A stretch of 64,000 bases of DNA from positions 8,794,001-8,858,000 of the forward strand of contig NZ_JANADK010000001.1 in NCBI RefSeq assembly GCF_024199795.1. The letters run 5' to 3'. Numbering within the stretch: position 1 is the stretch's first letter; the number at the start of each line of letters is the position of its first letter. This DNA comes from Bradyrhizobium sp. CCGB01 (lineage in GTDB: Bacteria; Pseudomonadota; Alphaproteobacteria; Rhizobiales; Xanthobacteraceae). This document shows, piece after piece, positions 18,379-29,007 of the stretch. The position numbers and the translations under genes were made by a program. The notes beneath the pieces are model-generated. The model ran no database searches. It saw nothing but the letters and a program-made list of their open reading frames with translations, and was not told the origin of the DNA.

Positions 18379-19008
18379 TCACACCGCCGTGGCGTTGAGC
18401 CAGCCGAAGCGGATCGGGAAACCCTCGCCGCCGAGCAGCGTCGTGGTCTCGTAGAGCGGCAGGCCGACGACGTTGGTGTAGGAGCCGACCATCTTGACCA
18501 CGAAGGAGCCGGCAATGCCCTGCACGGCGTACCCGCCGGCTTTGCCGCGCCATTCGCCGGAGCCGATATAGGCCTGGATGTCGTCTTCCGAGAGGCGCTT
18601 GAAGCGGACGCGGGTCTCGACCAGGCGCTGGCGGAAGGCCTCGCGCGGCGTCACGAGGGTAATCGCGGTGTAGACCCGGTGGTTGCGGCCCGACAGCAGC
18701 CGCAGGCACTGCGCGGCCTCGTCCACGAGATTGGCCTTGGGCAGGATGCGGCGGCCGACCGCCACAACCGTATCGGCGGAGAGGATGAAGGCGCCGCGCA
18801 GCTCGTCGTCGAGCTGCACCGATTTCAGCGCGGCATCGGCCTTGGCTCGCGCGAGGCGATTGGCACAGGCGCGCGGCAGCTCGCCCCGCTTCGGCGTCTC
18901 GTCGACGTCGGCCGGCCGGAGCGCGTCCGGCTCGATGCCGGCCTGGTTGAGCAGCGACAGGCGTCGCGGCGAACCGGAGGCAAGTACGAATTTGGGGCGG
19001 CCGAGCAT
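18379..19008 (-). CDS. maf: Maf family nucleotide pyrophosphatase
   Basis: 209 residues starting with [18 protein letters not shown], the Maf signature, followed by [17 protein letters not shown] and YTAITLVTP. Maf proteins hydrolyse non-canonical or canonical nucleoside triphosphates to the monophosphate plus PPi and protect against modified nucleotides. It is encoded between the phosphatase and yacG genes. Confidence 0.94.
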   Translation of the reverse strand: MLGRPKFVLASGSPRRLSLLNQAGIEPDALRPADVDETPKRGELPRACANRLARAKADAALKSVQLDDELRGAFILSADTVVAVGRRILPKANLVDEAAQCLRLLSGRNHRVYTAITLVTPREAFRQRLVETRVRFKRLSEDDIQAYIGSGEWRGKAGGYAVQGIAGSFVVKMVGSYTNVVGLPLYETTTLLGGEGFPIRFGWLNATAV

Positions 19009-19165
19009 CAGGTGATTTTGGGAGATGAAGCAGGGGGTGAATTGCGCGCGGAACCTATCGGACGGGGGCTGATTTCACAACCCGGGAACCCGGACTTTGG
19101 TGATTCGAGGCTTCCGACATGCGTGTGCCCTCAGTCTGTGACGCGGGTGTTACGCCCGCCCGATG

Positions 19166-19633
19166 CTACCCACTCGCCGCGCCGACCTTCGCAAAGCGCC
19201 GGCGGATGCGCATCACGAGCTGGTCGCAGACCTCGCGGTAGGCCGCGAGCTTCTGGTCGCGGCTGCCTTCGATGGTGGTGGGATCCTGCGTCGGCCAGTA
19301 TTCGACGTCGGCGGCGAGCGTGCGGGTCAGCTCCAGCGCCTTGTGGTGCGCTTCGGGCGAGAGCGTGATGATGAGGTCGAAATTCAGCCCCTCCCAGTCC
19401 TCCAGCTCCTCGAAGGTCTGCGGCTTGTGGACGGAGATGTCCTGGCCGAGCTCGGCCATCACGCTGACCGCGAACGGATCAAGCTCGCCGCGCCTGGCGC
19501 CGGCCGACTTCACGTAGAGGCCTTGCGGAAACATGTGCCGCAGCAGGCTCTCCGCCATCGGCGAGCGCACGCTGTTCATCGCACAGGCGAACAGCACCGA
19601 TTGCGGATCGCGTGCGCGTGTGGGCGCAGCCAT
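19166..19633 (-). CDS. low-molecular-weight phosphatase family protein
   Basis: 155 residues. The P-loop is Cys17-x5-Arg23 (CAMNSVR-SPMAE), the C-x5-R motif shared by low-molecular-weight tyrosine phosphatases and arsenate reductases. It likely hydrolyses a phosphate ester, or possibly reduces arsenate; the protein lies between UPF0262 and maf rather than in an arsenic operon, which argues against the latter. It follows UPF0262 by 6 nt. Confidence 0.88.
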   Translation of the reverse strand: MAAPTRARDPQSVLFACAMNSVRSPMAESLLRHMFPQGLYVKSAGARRGELDPFAVSVMAELGQDISVHKPQTFEELEDWEGLNFDLIITLSPEAHHKALELTRTLAADVEYWPTQDPTTIEGSRDQKLAAYREVCDQLVMRIRRRFAKVGAASG

Positions 19634-19639
19634 CCGCGT

Positions 19640-20133
19640 TTAACCCTTCCAATGAAGGACAGTAATGAGCGTGAACAGCCGGCGCGAGGTCTCGAAGTCG
19701 ACCCGCACCTTGCCCTTCAGCCGCTCCTGGAGCGTGCGCGATCCCTCGTCATGGATGCCGCGGCGGCCCATGTCGATGGCCTCGATCTTGTCCGGCGTCG
19801 CGGTCCGGATCGCCTGATAGTAGCTGTCGCAGATCATGAAATAGTCCTTCACGATCCGCCGGAACGGCGTCAGCGACAACAGATGCGCGACCACGGGCGC
19901 GCCGTCCTCGCGGCGAATGTCGAACATCAGCCGGCTGCCGGTGATGCCGATATGCAGCGTGAACGGCCCCTTTCCATCGGCACCGTCAGGCGCGAACAGG
20001 TTCTGTTCGATCAGATCGTAGATCGCGATCGCGCGCTCATGCTCGATGTCGGGCCCGGAACGGCCGATCGAGTCCTCGTCGAGCGTGACCGCGACGATGC
20101 GATTGGTCGAGTCGTCCTGTTCGGGCGGCTGGG

Positions 20134-20137
<4 letters not shown>
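19640..20137 (-). CDS. UPF0262 family protein
   Basis: 165 residues, with [27 protein letters not shown] and the region [20 protein letters not shown], characteristic of UPF0262. Its ATG overlaps the hisD stop in an ATGA junction at 20134-20137, so it is translationally coupled to hisD. Family function is unknown. Longer in-frame starts overlapping hisD are unlikely. Confidence 0.92.
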
Positions 20138-21429
<1,292 letters not shown>

Positions 21430-21574
21430 TTTTGGCTTGGCTTCCGGCTGGTCTTTGGGGCGGATTGGCTCGCCTGCCCCCCTGCTCAATGGCGCGGCGG
21501 GGAAGCTGCGTCAACCCTCGCAAGACGCCGTTCCGGCGAAGCCCAGAGCCGGTTCGACTGGTATACAGGCCACC

Positions 21575-22024
21575 TCACCCCTCCCCCTCGATCCCCAGTG
21601 CCGTCCCCAGCTCATCCGCCCCAAGGTCCGTCAGCTCGCATTCCAGGCACTCAACGTCGAGGCGGATGGCGCCGCCCTGGGCGAACAGCAGGAGGGCGCT
21701 GCCGCCCGGCTCCTCGTTGCGGCCGTCCTGGGAGTGAAACTCGATGCCGACGAGGTCCAGGACCTCGTCCGGGGCCCCGAGGTCGATGTTGCGCGATTTG
21801 CAGGCGAGCACGCGATCGAAGCGGAGCGCGGCGACCAGCCGGCGGGGTTCGGCCTCGCCGTCCAGCGTCTGCTCCCAGTCCAGCCGGCTCATTCCGACCA
21901 CCAGCCGCTTCTCGCTTTGCCGCCAGATGATGTCGGCGGCCTGGACGCGAGCGTCCTGCACATGGGTCGAGATCACGGCGAGATCGTCGGCGTCGAGCGC
22001 GATCAATTTGAGCTGTGGAGACAT
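21575..22024 (-). CDS. DUF2948 family protein
   Basis: 149 residues starting MSPQLKLIALDADDLAVISTHVQDA, which I recognise as DUF2948. AGGAG lies 11 nt upstream of 22024; a second ATG at 22033 is too close to it. DUF2948 genes commonly sit upstream of hisD in this order, suggesting a shared operon, though the hisD start is about 150 nt away. Function unknown. Confidence 0.85.
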   Translation of the reverse strand: MSPQLKLIALDADDLAVISTHVQDARVQAADIIWRQSEKRLVVGMSRLDWEQTLDGEAEPRRLVAALRFDRVLACKSRNIDLGAPDEVLDLVGIEFHSQDGRNEEPGGSALLLFAQGGAIRLDVECLECELTDLGADELGTALGIEGEG

Positions 22025-22105
22025 CGCCGGCATTTCTCCTCGGGGGTCGATAGGGCCCAACGCGCGCGGACGCGGAAATTTCCTCAGAACTAACGGGCCA
22101 GCGGA

Positions 22106-22765
22106 CTAGAGGCTATTGATATCCTCCATCTCCAGCACCTTCCGCGGATACCCTTCCCGGGCGACGCGAATCATGGCCCGGCCCATCTGCTCGGTCGATG
22201 TGACGAGCCGCGGCGAGATCCGGCGCAGCACCGACCAGAGCGGCCAGGTTGCGGCATACACCGCCTGCACCCATGCCGTCTTGGAACGGATACCGTGCAA
22301 GGGCTGGATCGCGCCGGGCCGGAACATGTAGGCCGCCTTGAACGGCAGCTTGAGCAGGTCGTTTTCGGTCTTGCCCTTGATCCGCGCCCACATCCGCGAT
22401 CCCTGCTCGGTGGAATCGGTGCCGGCGCCGGTGACGTAGACGAATGTCATCTGCGGATTGAGCTTCGCCAGCGTCGTCGCCGCCGCGAGCGTGAGATCGT
22501 AGGTGAGTTGACGGTAGCGCTCCTCGCTCATGCCGATCGATGAGACGCCGAGGCAGAAGAAACAGGCATCGAAGCCGGTGAGCTGCGGCTCGATCGCGGC
22601 ATAGTCCGTGAAATCGCCGTGTGTGATCTCGGTGAGCTTGGCATTGCGCACGCCCGTCGGGCTGCGCCCGACCGCAACCACCCGGTCGATGCCTGCATCG
22701 ATCAGGCATTCGCGCAATACACCCTGCCCGACCATGCCGGTGGCACCGAAGATGATGACCTGCAT
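22106..22765 (-). CDS. NAD(P)H-binding epimerase/Rossmann protein
   Basis: 219 residues. The N-terminal MQVIIFGATGMVGQGVLREC is a Rossmann nucleotide-binding motif, followed by VYVTGAGTDSTE and a KTENDLLKL segment where the atypical SDR active-site Lys would lie. A GGGGGCG site precedes 22765. A second start at 22795 would overlap the stop of the SDR gene upstream by ATGA. The two likely share a transcript and the TetR-type operator further upstream. Confidence 0.85.
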   Translation of the reverse strand: MQVIIFGATGMVGQGVLRECLIDAGIDRVVAVGRSPTGVRNAKLTEITHGDFTDYAAIEPQLTGFDACFFCLGVSSIGMSEERYRQLTYDLTLAAATTLAKLNPQMTFVYVTGAGTDSTEQGSRMWARIKGKTENDLLKLPFKAAYMFRPGAIQPLHGIRSKTAWVQAVYAATWPLWSVLRRISPRLVTSTEQMGRAMIRVAREGYPRKVLEMEDINSL

Positions 22766-22791
22766 CGGGACGCCCCCAACGGACCCGCGGC

Positions 22792-23730
22792 TCATGCGGC
22801 GACCGCGATCTCGTCGAAAGATACACCGGTCAACGTCGCCGAGACATCCCACAGCATCGCGGCCGTGGCGAAATCCTTCGCCTGCGGCATGATTTTCGCT
22901 GGCACTGGCGGTCCCTTCAATTCGTAGAACCAGTTCGGACCGTAATAGCCGCCGGGCTCGGCAGCCGGCGAGGTCGCGGCGAACAGGGTCGGCAGCGCAC
23001 CTTCGGCCGCGGACTGGCTGATCAAGGGCTGCAGCCACCGGCTCACACGCGATTGGAACGAGCTGGTGCCCGGCCCGTTCGGGATGAGATCGGTTCGCGC
23101 GTAGCCGGGATGGGCGGCAAGGCTCGTCAGGCCCCAGCCGGCAGCGAGGCTGCGGCGCTGCAACTCCAGCGCAAACATCAGCATCGCCAGCTTGGACTGG
23201 CAGTAGGCGCGCCAGGGGCGATAGGAATGCTTGCTTTGCAGATCGTCGAAATTGATCGCGCCGGGGCGATGCGCAAGGCTCGAGAGGTTGACGATCCGAG
23301 CCGCCTTGGCGCGGCGAAGCTGCGGCAGCAGCCGCGCCGTCAGCGCGTAGTGACCGAGATAGTTGGTGCCGAGCTGCATCTCGAAACCATCCTCCGTCTG
23401 CTGCCGCTTCGGCAGCGCCATCACGCCGGCAATGTTGACGAGGAGATCGAGCTGCTCGTTGCTGGCAGCGAAACGTTTGGCAAAATCGGCGACCGAGGCG
23501 AGGCTGGCGAGATCGAGATGCTCATAGGCGATCAATGCGTTGGGAAACCGCTCGCAAATGCCCTCGATGGCGCGCAGGCCCTTTGCGTCGTTGCGCCCGG
23601 TGAGTATGACAATGGCACCGGCGCCCGCCAGCGCCATCGCCGTCTCGTAGCCGAGGCCGCCGGTCGCCCCGGTCACGACGGCGGTCTTGCCGCTGAGAGA
23701 GGGGATGTCTGCCGTCGTCCAGTCGGTCAT
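22792..23730 (-). CDS. SDR family oxidoreductase
   Basis: 312 residues. Visible features are VVTGATGGLGYETA (cofactor site), NIAGVMALP, NLSSLAHRPG (catalytic Ser) and YCQSKLA (catalytic Tyr and Lys), as in retinol-dehydrogenase-like SDRs. GGAGA lies 8 nt before the ATG. It is transcribed divergently from the TetR gene at 23821, across the palindromic site at 23786-23806, so it is a probable target of that regulator. Substrate unknown. Confidence 0.92.
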   Translation of the reverse strand: MTDWTTADIPSLSGKTAVVTGATGGLGYETAMALAGAGAIVILTGRNDAKGLRAIEGICERFPNALIAYEHLDLASLASVADFAKRFAASNEQLDLLVNIAGVMALPKRQQTEDGFEMQLGTNYLGHYALTARLLPQLRRAKAARIVNLSSLAHRPGAINFDDLQSKHSYRPWRAYCQSKLAMLMFALELQRRSLAAGWGLTSLAAHPGYARTDLIPNGPGTSSFQSRVSRWLQPLISQSAAEGALPTLFAATSPAAEPGGYYGPNWFYELKGPPVPAKIMPQAKDFATAAMLWDVSATLTGVSFDEIAVAA

Positions 23731-23785
23731 GCCATGTCTCCAGGCGCTATCAGGGGGTGGAAAAGGCCCGCGACCGGTCTAAATG

Positions 23786-23806
23786 TGCACTGGGTGCAAG
23801 TTTGCA
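23786..23806. promoter_or_regulatory. candidate TetR operator, two overlapping palindromes
   Basis: TGCAC-TGG-GTGCA (23786-23798) and TGCAA-GT-TTGCA (23795-23806) are both perfect inverted repeats and share a TGCA half-site. The site lies in the 90-nt region between the divergent SDR and TetR genes, about 15 nt before the regulator start. Binding by that regulator is inferred. Confidence 0.55.
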
Positions 23807-23820
23807 AGAGGTGAAATAAT

Positions 23821-24474
23821 TTGAAGGCTTCGAAGCCAGCTGCGAAATCGGCCAGGACAAGCGCCAAGCCATTGCCGGCAGGAGCGAAATCCCCTGACGG
23901 CCCCGGCCTGCGCCAGCGTAAATTGCAGGAGACTCGCGAACGGCTGACCCGCGGGGCGATGGCGCTGTTCCTGGAGCGCGGCTTCGAGGCCACGACCATC
24001 GACGACATCGCAGCCGCAGCGGACGTGTCGCGCCGCAGCTTCTTCCACTATTTCGCGTCGAAAGAGGACGTGGTCGCCGCCTGGCAGGAGGGCGCGGCAA
24101 GCGCACTGGTCGCAGAGGTCGTGGCGCGGCCTGCGGACGAATCCATGCTGACCGCGGCGGAGAATGCGATCGCGGCGGCGGTCCGGCGGATCGATCCTGC
24201 GGAAGCGGCGGCGATGTCGCGGCTCAAGCGCGACAATCCGGCGCTGCAGGCCCGCGACCAGCTCAAATACGAGAAGCTCGAGCGCGCGCTGGCCGAAGGG
24301 CTTTCACAGCGCGCCCGAAACAAATCGGACCGGCTGAAGGCCCGGCTCGTCGCCATGATCGCCACCGGCGCGATGCGCGTCGGCGGCGAAAGCTGGATCG
24401 GCGAAGGTGTGCGGGAGAAGCCGGAGGCTTTCGTGAAGCGCACCTTCGATGCGATCCGGGGGATATTGAAGTGA
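23821..24474 (+). CDS. TetR/AcrR family transcriptional regulator
   Basis: 217 residues. The N-terminal helix-turn-helix (LTRGAMALFLERGFEATTIDDIAAAADVSRRSFFHYFASKEDV) is typical. The start appears to be TTG at 23821, with AGAGGTG about 10 nt upstream; no ATG fits the domain start. The C-terminal ligand domain is not informative. It probably represses itself and the divergent SDR gene. Confidence 0.9.
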   Translation: MKASKPAAKSARTSAKPLPAGAKSPDGPGLRQRKLQETRERLTRGAMALFLERGFEATTIDDIAAAADVSRRSFFHYFASKEDVVAAWQEGAASALVAEVVARPADESMLTAAENAIAAAVRRIDPAEAAAMSRLKRDNPALQARDQLKYEKLERALAEGLSQRARNKSDRLKARLVAMIATGAMRVGGESWIGEGVREKPEAFVKRTFDAIRGILK

Positions 24475-24480
24475 CTCTTC

Positions 24481-24646
24481 TTACCCTCCCCTGGAGGGGG
24501 AGGGGTCGGCTCACATCTGAGCGCAGCGAAGATGAGAGACGGGGTGGGGTGACAGTCTCTCCGCATTGATCAGTGCCCGCGAGGAGAGATCACCCCACCC
24601 CGCCCGCGCTACGCGCGATCGACCCTCCCCCTCCAGGGGAGGGTAA
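24481..24646. repeat. inverted dispersed repeat with long terminal arms
   Basis: The left arm (TTACCCTCCCCTGGAGGGGG onward) and the right arm (ending CCAGGGGAGGGTAA at 24646) are complementary over about 23 bp, followed by a 1-base indel and further pairing. The two central segments with GGGGTGG and CCACCCC also pair. It lies between convergent genes. Confidence 0.85.
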
Positions 24647-24657
24647 GGATCAGCGCC

Positions 24658-25482
24658 TCACCCCCTGAAGAACGCCAGGAGGTCCGCGTTGATGGTCTCG
24701 GCGTGCGTAGTCGGCATGCCGTGCGGAAAACCCTTGTAGGTCTTCAGCGTGCCGTTCTTCAGCAGCTTGGCCGATAGCGGCGCGGAATCGGCATACGGCA
24801 CGATCTGGTCGTCGTCACCGTGCATCACCAGCACGGGCACGTTGATCTTCTTGAGGTCTTCGGTGAAGTCGGTCTGCGAGAACGCGACGATGCCGTCGTA
24901 ATGCGCCTTGGCGCCGCCCATCATGCCCTGGCGCCACCAGTTCTGGATCACCGCTTCCGACGGTTTTGCGCCGGGGCGGTTGTAGCCGTAGAACGGACCC
25001 GCCGGGAGGTCGCGATAGAATTGCGTGCGGCTGGCGGCAAGTTGCGCCTGGAGACCGTCGAACACGCTCTTCGGCAGGCCGCCCGGATTGGCCGCGGTCT
25101 GCACCATCAGCGGCGGCACCGCGGAGAGGATCGCCGCCTTCGCCACCCGGCTCTCGCCGTGACGCGCGATGTAGTGCACGACTTCGCCGCCGCCGGTGGA
25201 ATGGCCGACATGGATGGCGTTCTTCAGGTCGAGATGCGCCGTCACGGCCGCGAGGTCGTCGGCGTAGTGATCCATGTCGTGACCGTCGGCGACCTGCGAC
25301 GAGCGGCCGTGGCCGCGGCGGTCATGGGCGATGACGCGGTAGCCGTGCGCGACGAAGAACAACATCTGCGCGTCCCAGTCGTCGGCCGAGAGCGGCCAGC
25401 CATGGCTGAACACGATCGGCTGGCCCGAGCCCCAATCCTTGTAAAAGATCTCGACGCCGTCTTTGGTGGTGATCGTGGGCAT
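24658..25482 (-). CDS. alpha/beta hydrolase, chloroperoxidase-like
   Basis: 274 residues. Starts with [32 protein letters not shown], the chloroperoxidase/aryl-esterase subfamily motif. The nucleophile is the Ser in GHSTGGGEV, the Asp in [10 protein letters not shown] and the His in [16 protein letters not shown] lies 8 nt before 25482. Cofactor-free perhydrolase or esterase activity is expected; substrate unknown. A membrane protein gene lies upstream on the same strand. Confidence 0.92.
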   Translation of the reverse strand: MPTITTKDGVEIFYKDWGSGQPIVFSHGWPLSADDWDAQMLFFVAHGYRVIAHDRRGHGRSSQVADGHDMDHYADDLAAVTAHLDLKNAIHVGHSTGGGEVVHYIARHGESRVAKAAILSAVPPLMVQTAANPGGLPKSVFDGLQAQLAASRTQFYRDLPAGPFYGYNRPGAKPSEAVIQNWWRQGMMGGAKAHYDGIVAFSQTDFTEDLKKINVPVLVMHGDDDQIVPYADSAPLSAKLLKNGTLKTYKGFPHGMPTTHAETINADLLAFFRG

Positions 25483-25555
25483 GAATGGCTCCTTCAGCGA
25501 GACGTCGTTCCGCGCCACCGCTGCGCGGTGCCCGGGAATGACGAAGTATCAATCA

Positions 25556-26065
25556 TCAGGCGAACGTCATCGGCCTGAAACGGCGCCAGGCGCCGATGGT
25601 GAGCACCACGAAGAACACCAGCACGAGGCCCTGCACCACGGCGAACACCGGGCCGGACGGCGGCGCCGGCGGCACGGCGGGTGCGAGCGCGGCGAGCGCC
25701 GGCACCTTCAGGAACGACTGGATCACCAGCACGAAGACGTTGAAATAGAGCGAGATCATCGCGGTCACGATGTAGACCGGACGCCAGACGCCTGCGAGCT
25801 TCTGGCCGTACAGCGCGAAGCAGGCGATCGCGAGCAGCACCAGCGAGATGATGCCGATGATGTGCGAGGGCAGCAGCTCCTTGAACGGAAACAGGAAGCC
25901 GGTGGCGCTGGTGAGGATCGTGAAGAGCAGGAAGATCGCGGTGGGGCCCGGCATCGACTTTGAGCCGAGCAGGCCGAACATCACGACGAGGCCGGCGGCA
26001 ATCGCGATCAGGCTGATGATGACATGGATCAGCGTCAGTGCGGGCAGGCTCAATCCAAGCATCAT
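25556..26065 (-). CDS. multi-spanning membrane protein (169 aa)
   Basis: About five hydrophobic segments (for example LTLIHVIISLIAIAAGLVVMF, ISLVLLAIACFALYG, VIVTAMISLYFN-like and a C-terminal VVQGLVLVFFVVLTI). No charged catalytic motif; an SMPGPTAIF and FKELLPSHIIGI region separate the helices. It resembles small DUF-type inner-membrane proteins but I did not recognise a family. Same strand and 70-nt spacing to the hydrolase suggest co-transcription. Confidence 0.75.
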   Translation of the reverse strand: MMLGLSLPALTLIHVIISLIAIAAGLVVMFGLLGSKSMPGPTAIFLLFTILTSATGFLFPFKELLPSHIIGIISLVLLAIACFALYGQKLAGVWRPVYIVTAMISLYFNVFVLVIQSFLKVPALAALAPAVPPAPPSGPVFAVVQGLVLVFFVVLTIGAWRRFRPMTFA

Positions 26066-26249
26066 CTCGCTCTCTCCGTCAGGAAACGGCCAGATGGTAT
26101 TACGGCCCTCATCGAATGGCTACACGCAGCAATGTCACAGGCGCGTGCGCAGCCATGCGTCGTCGTGCGAATCGACAAACGCATGGCTGAATTTTTTGCA
26201 TCGCTGTCACAAAGGACAGCAGGCTTTCGACGAAAGTTGAACCGAAAAC

Positions 26250-26558
26250 TCACACTTCCTTGGTGTCGAAGATCAGGAGGTCCGCACCGCCACTGGCGAA
26301 TTTCGGCACGTCGCCCGCGGCGGCCTTGCCCGCTTCGCTGCCGAATGCCTTCTGGATGTCGCCCACGCTGTCGAAGGAGAGAATGGCAACGAGATGAACT
26401 CCGGATGGTCCGGCGGGCGAGCCGACCGCGCCCGTGCTGACGGCGTATTTCTTCAGGCCCGGAAGTTTCTTGGCGAGCGGAATGTGGGTCTCGGCATAAT
26501 GCTTGTCGAAGGCGGCAGCGTCCTTGGGCGTTTTATAGAGCACGACGAGTTCGGCCAT
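26250..26558 (-). CDS. EthD family protein
   Basis: 102 residues, a dimeric ferredoxin-like alpha/beta-barrel. The start MAELVVLYKTPKDAAAFDKHY.ETHIPLAKKLPGL is diagnostic for EthD-type proteins. Some help cytochrome P450 systems degrade ethers, others are oxygenases or decarboxylases; no P450 lies nearby, so function is open. Confidence 0.88.
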   Translation of the reverse strand: MAELVVLYKTPKDAAAFDKHYAETHIPLAKKLPGLKKYAVSTGAVGSPAGPSGVHLVAILSFDSVGDIQKAFGSEAGKAAAGDVPKFASGGADLLIFDTKEV

Positions 26559-26587
26559 TTAGTCCTCCCGTAAGCGTTTTGTTTGTC

Positions 26588-26703
26588 GATCCTCATGGTG
26601 AGGAGCGTGCGAAGCACGCGTCTCGAACCATGCAGGCCCGGCTTTGGCAGCGTGGCCCTCGATCCTTCGAGACGCCGCTCTCGCGGCTCCTCAGGATGAG
26701 GGG
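26588..26703. repeat. dispersed repeat with palindromic ends
   Basis: TCCTCATGGTGAGGAGCG near the left end and CGGCTCCTCAGGATGAGG near the right, with internal CGTCTCGAACCATG and CTTCGAGACGCC segments, form the imperfect inverted repeat seen between many bradyrhizobial genes. No coding sequence in 26559-26770. Confidence 0.75.
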
Positions 26704-26770
26704 ATAGTCTGTAGTTGCAGACGCAATGGCAAGCCACATTCGACTTGCCATCCGCTTGTCTTCTGCTTGC

Positions 26771-28483
26771 CTAAAGCGCCGGTTTTGCGGCGTCGCCGAG
26801 GTAGCCGTGCAGGGAGGCCACGACCTGCGCGCCTTCGCCGATGGCGCCGCCGACGCGCTTGACCGAACCGGAGCGAACGTCGCCGACGGCGTAGACGCCG
26901 GGCACGGAGGTCTCAAGCGGCGCAACGAGCCGGCCCTGGTTCTGCTCGGACTGCGCCCCGGTGACGACGAAGCCGCCGCGATCGAGCGTCACGCCGCAGC
27001 CGTCGAGCCAGTTGGTGGCGGGATCGGCGCCGACGAACAAAAAGAGATTGCGGATATCGGCAGAGTCTTCGTCATCAGACAGCCGGCTCTTCCAGCGGAT
27101 GCGCCGCAGCAGCGAGGCCTCGTCGCCCTCGAGCGCGGTGATCTCGGTGTTGAACAGCAATTCGATATTCGGCGTCGCTTCGATGCGCTCGATGAGATAG
27201 CGCGACATGCTGGCGCCGAGACCGCCGCCGCGGATGATCATCAGCACCTTCTTGGCATGCCCCGACAGGAACACGGCCGCCTGCCCCGCCGAATTGCCGG
27301 CACCGACAAGGGCCACTTCCTCGCCGGCGCAGAGCTTCGCCTCGACCGGGGAGGCCCAGTACCAGACGCCGCGTCCCTCGAATGTGTCGAGGTTCTCGAT
27401 CTCAGGCCGGCGATAGCGCGCGCCGCTCGCGACCACCACCGCGCGCGAGCGCAAGGAATCCCCGCAATCCAAAGCCAGGGCGAAGGTGCCGCCGGCGCGC
27501 GAGCAATCGAGCGACTTCACCGAGATCGGAATCATGATTTCGGCGCCGAACTTCTGCGCCTGGGTGAAGGCACGGCCGGCGAGCGCCTGACCGGAGATGC
27601 CGGTCGGAAAGCCGAGATAGTTCTCGATCCGCGCACTGGCGCCGGCCTGGCCACCGAAGGCGCGGGTGTCGACCACCGCGACCGAGAGACCTTCGGAGGC
27701 GGCGTAGACCGCGGTCGCAAGTCCCGCCGGTCCGCAGCCGACGATCGCGACGTCATAGATGCGGTTGTCCTTGGCACCACCGATCATGCCGATGGCGCGC
27801 CCGAGCTGGGTCTCGCTGGGATTGCGCAGCACGGTGCCGTCGGCAGTGACGACCAGCGGCCAATCCTCCGGCTTCGGCGAATAGCGCGCGATCATCTCGG
27901 CCGCATCGTGCTCGCTATTGGGATCGAGCAGATGATGCGGCTGGCCGTTGCGGGTCAAAAAGCCTTGCAGGCGCACCACGCCTGCGGAGTTCGACGGCCC
28001 GATCAGCACGGGGCCACCGATGCCGGCCTGGATCAGGCTGACCCGGCGCAGGATCAGCGCGCGCATGATGCGCTCGCCGAGATCGGCTTCGGCCACCAGC
28101 AGCGCGCGCAGCCGGTCCGGCGGCACCAGGAGCACCTCGACATCGCCTTCGGCGCGGCCATCGACCAGCGCCGGTCGGCCCGAGAGCTGGCCGAGCTCGG
28201 CCAGGAACTGCCCCGGCCCCTGATCAATCACGGGCGTGACGTGGCCGAGCCCGTCGCGCTGGGTGATGGCGACGTGGCCCGATAGCACCACGAACATGCC
28301 CGGTCCCTGCTTGCCGGTTTCGAACAGCAGTTCGCCGTCTTTATACGGCCTGAGCTCGCCGAAATGGCGCAGGCGCTCGATCTCGACAGGGCTCAGCGTC
28401 GGAAAGGTCTGCTCGGGACGCGAGAACTGCGCCATCAGCTCATCCCTGCCGGTTCGTTGCTGTCCGTCCTGCCCCATCGTCAT
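26771..28483 (-). CDS. cNMP-binding domain fused to thioredoxin-reductase-like flavoprotein, no CxxC
   Basis: 570 residues. Residues about 25-150 form a cyclic-nucleotide-binding domain (FGELRPYKDGELLFETGKQGPGMFVVLSG). A middle segment of about 170-230 looks like a thioredoxin or response-regulator-type fold. From about 250 the protein is a two-domain FAD/NAD(P)H enzyme (VAIVGCGPAGLATAVYAASEG, ALVGAGNSAGQAAVFLSG, and a GVYAVGDVRSG FAD motif). Where thioredoxin reductase has C-x-x-C, this protein reads GVWYWASPVEAKLC, so the redox disulfide is absent. It is likely an NAD(P)H-dependent flavoprotein controlled by a cyclic nucleotide, with an unknown acceptor. Confidence 0.9.
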   Translation of the reverse strand: MTMGQDGQQRTGRDELMAQFSRPEQTFPTLSPVEIERLRHFGELRPYKDGELLFETGKQGPGMFVVLSGHVAITQRDGLGHVTPVIDQGPGQFLAELGQLSGRPALVDGRAEGDVEVLLVPPDRLRALLVAEADLGERIMRALILRRVSLIQAGIGGPVLIGPSNSAGVVRLQGFLTRNGQPHHLLDPNSEHDAAEMIARYSPKPEDWPLVVTADGTVLRNPSETQLGRAIGMIGGAKDNRIYDVAIVGCGPAGLATAVYAASEGLSVAVVDTRAFGGQAGASARIENYLGFPTGISGQALAGRAFTQAQKFGAEIMIPISVKSLDCSRAGGTFALALDCGDSLRSRAVVVASGARYRRPEIENLDTFEGRGVWYWASPVEAKLCAGEEVALVGAGNSAGQAAVFLSGHAKKVLMIIRGGGLGASMSRYLIERIEATPNIELLFNTEITALEGDEASLLRRIRWKSRLSDDEDSADIRNLFLFVGADPATNWLDGCGVTLDRGGFVVTGAQSEQNQGRLVAPLETSVPGVYAVGDVRSGSVKRVGGAIGEGAQVVASLHGYLGDAAKPAL

Positions 28484-28502
28484 ACTCGCTCATTCCAAAA
28501 TT

Positions 28503-28691
28503 CTAGCCGCCGGCCTTGCCGGCGGTCCCCTCATCTAGGGAACCATTTTCGTTCTGCGAGGGCTCGGTGCTTGCGGCGCGTTCGCGCGCCTGCACCTTCC
28601 GCCGCTTCAGGTTTTCGCGCAGCGCCGATTTCAGCCGGTCGTCGCGGGACGATCGGTCCTGTCTCGTGCTCTTGTCGTTCTCGTCAACCAT
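28503..28691 (-). CDS. small basic hypothetical protein (62 aa)
   Basis: Highly charged: MVDENDKSTRQDRSSRDDRLKSALRENLKRRKVQARER. It is short but starts with a plausible ATG at 28691, and lies 19 nt downstream of the flavoprotein gene start. The pattern resembles small conserved bradyrhizobial proteins; function unknown. A longer in-frame start exists upstream but reads through repeat-like sequence. Confidence 0.6.
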   Translation of the reverse strand: MVDENDKSTRQDRSSRDDRLKSALRENLKRRKVQARERAASTEPSQNENGSLDEGTAGKAGG

Positions 28692-29007
28692 GGCAGGTCC
28701 ATACAGCGATCGGCGATAACATGCCCAAGGAATACGGCGGCTCAAGAGGCCCGCGCGAACGGATCGTGCGAAACTCGAAATGGACCGAATCCGATCGCCC
28801 GGCCAACTGGCCAGTTGGCCGGGGATATCGGAACCCAAATCGTCGGAAAGTCGGCCGTTTCGCGCCGAATCGGGCATTTTGGGCCTGATATCGCCCCGAT
28901 TTTCTCATTTTGTCGGGTCCTGCAAGCTTGCACAGGAGGGGGGCTTGTGGCAGATATCGGCCCGCTTGGTAGGCCCCTCGTGGCGGCCGATTCTTGTCCC
29001 AGCACAT

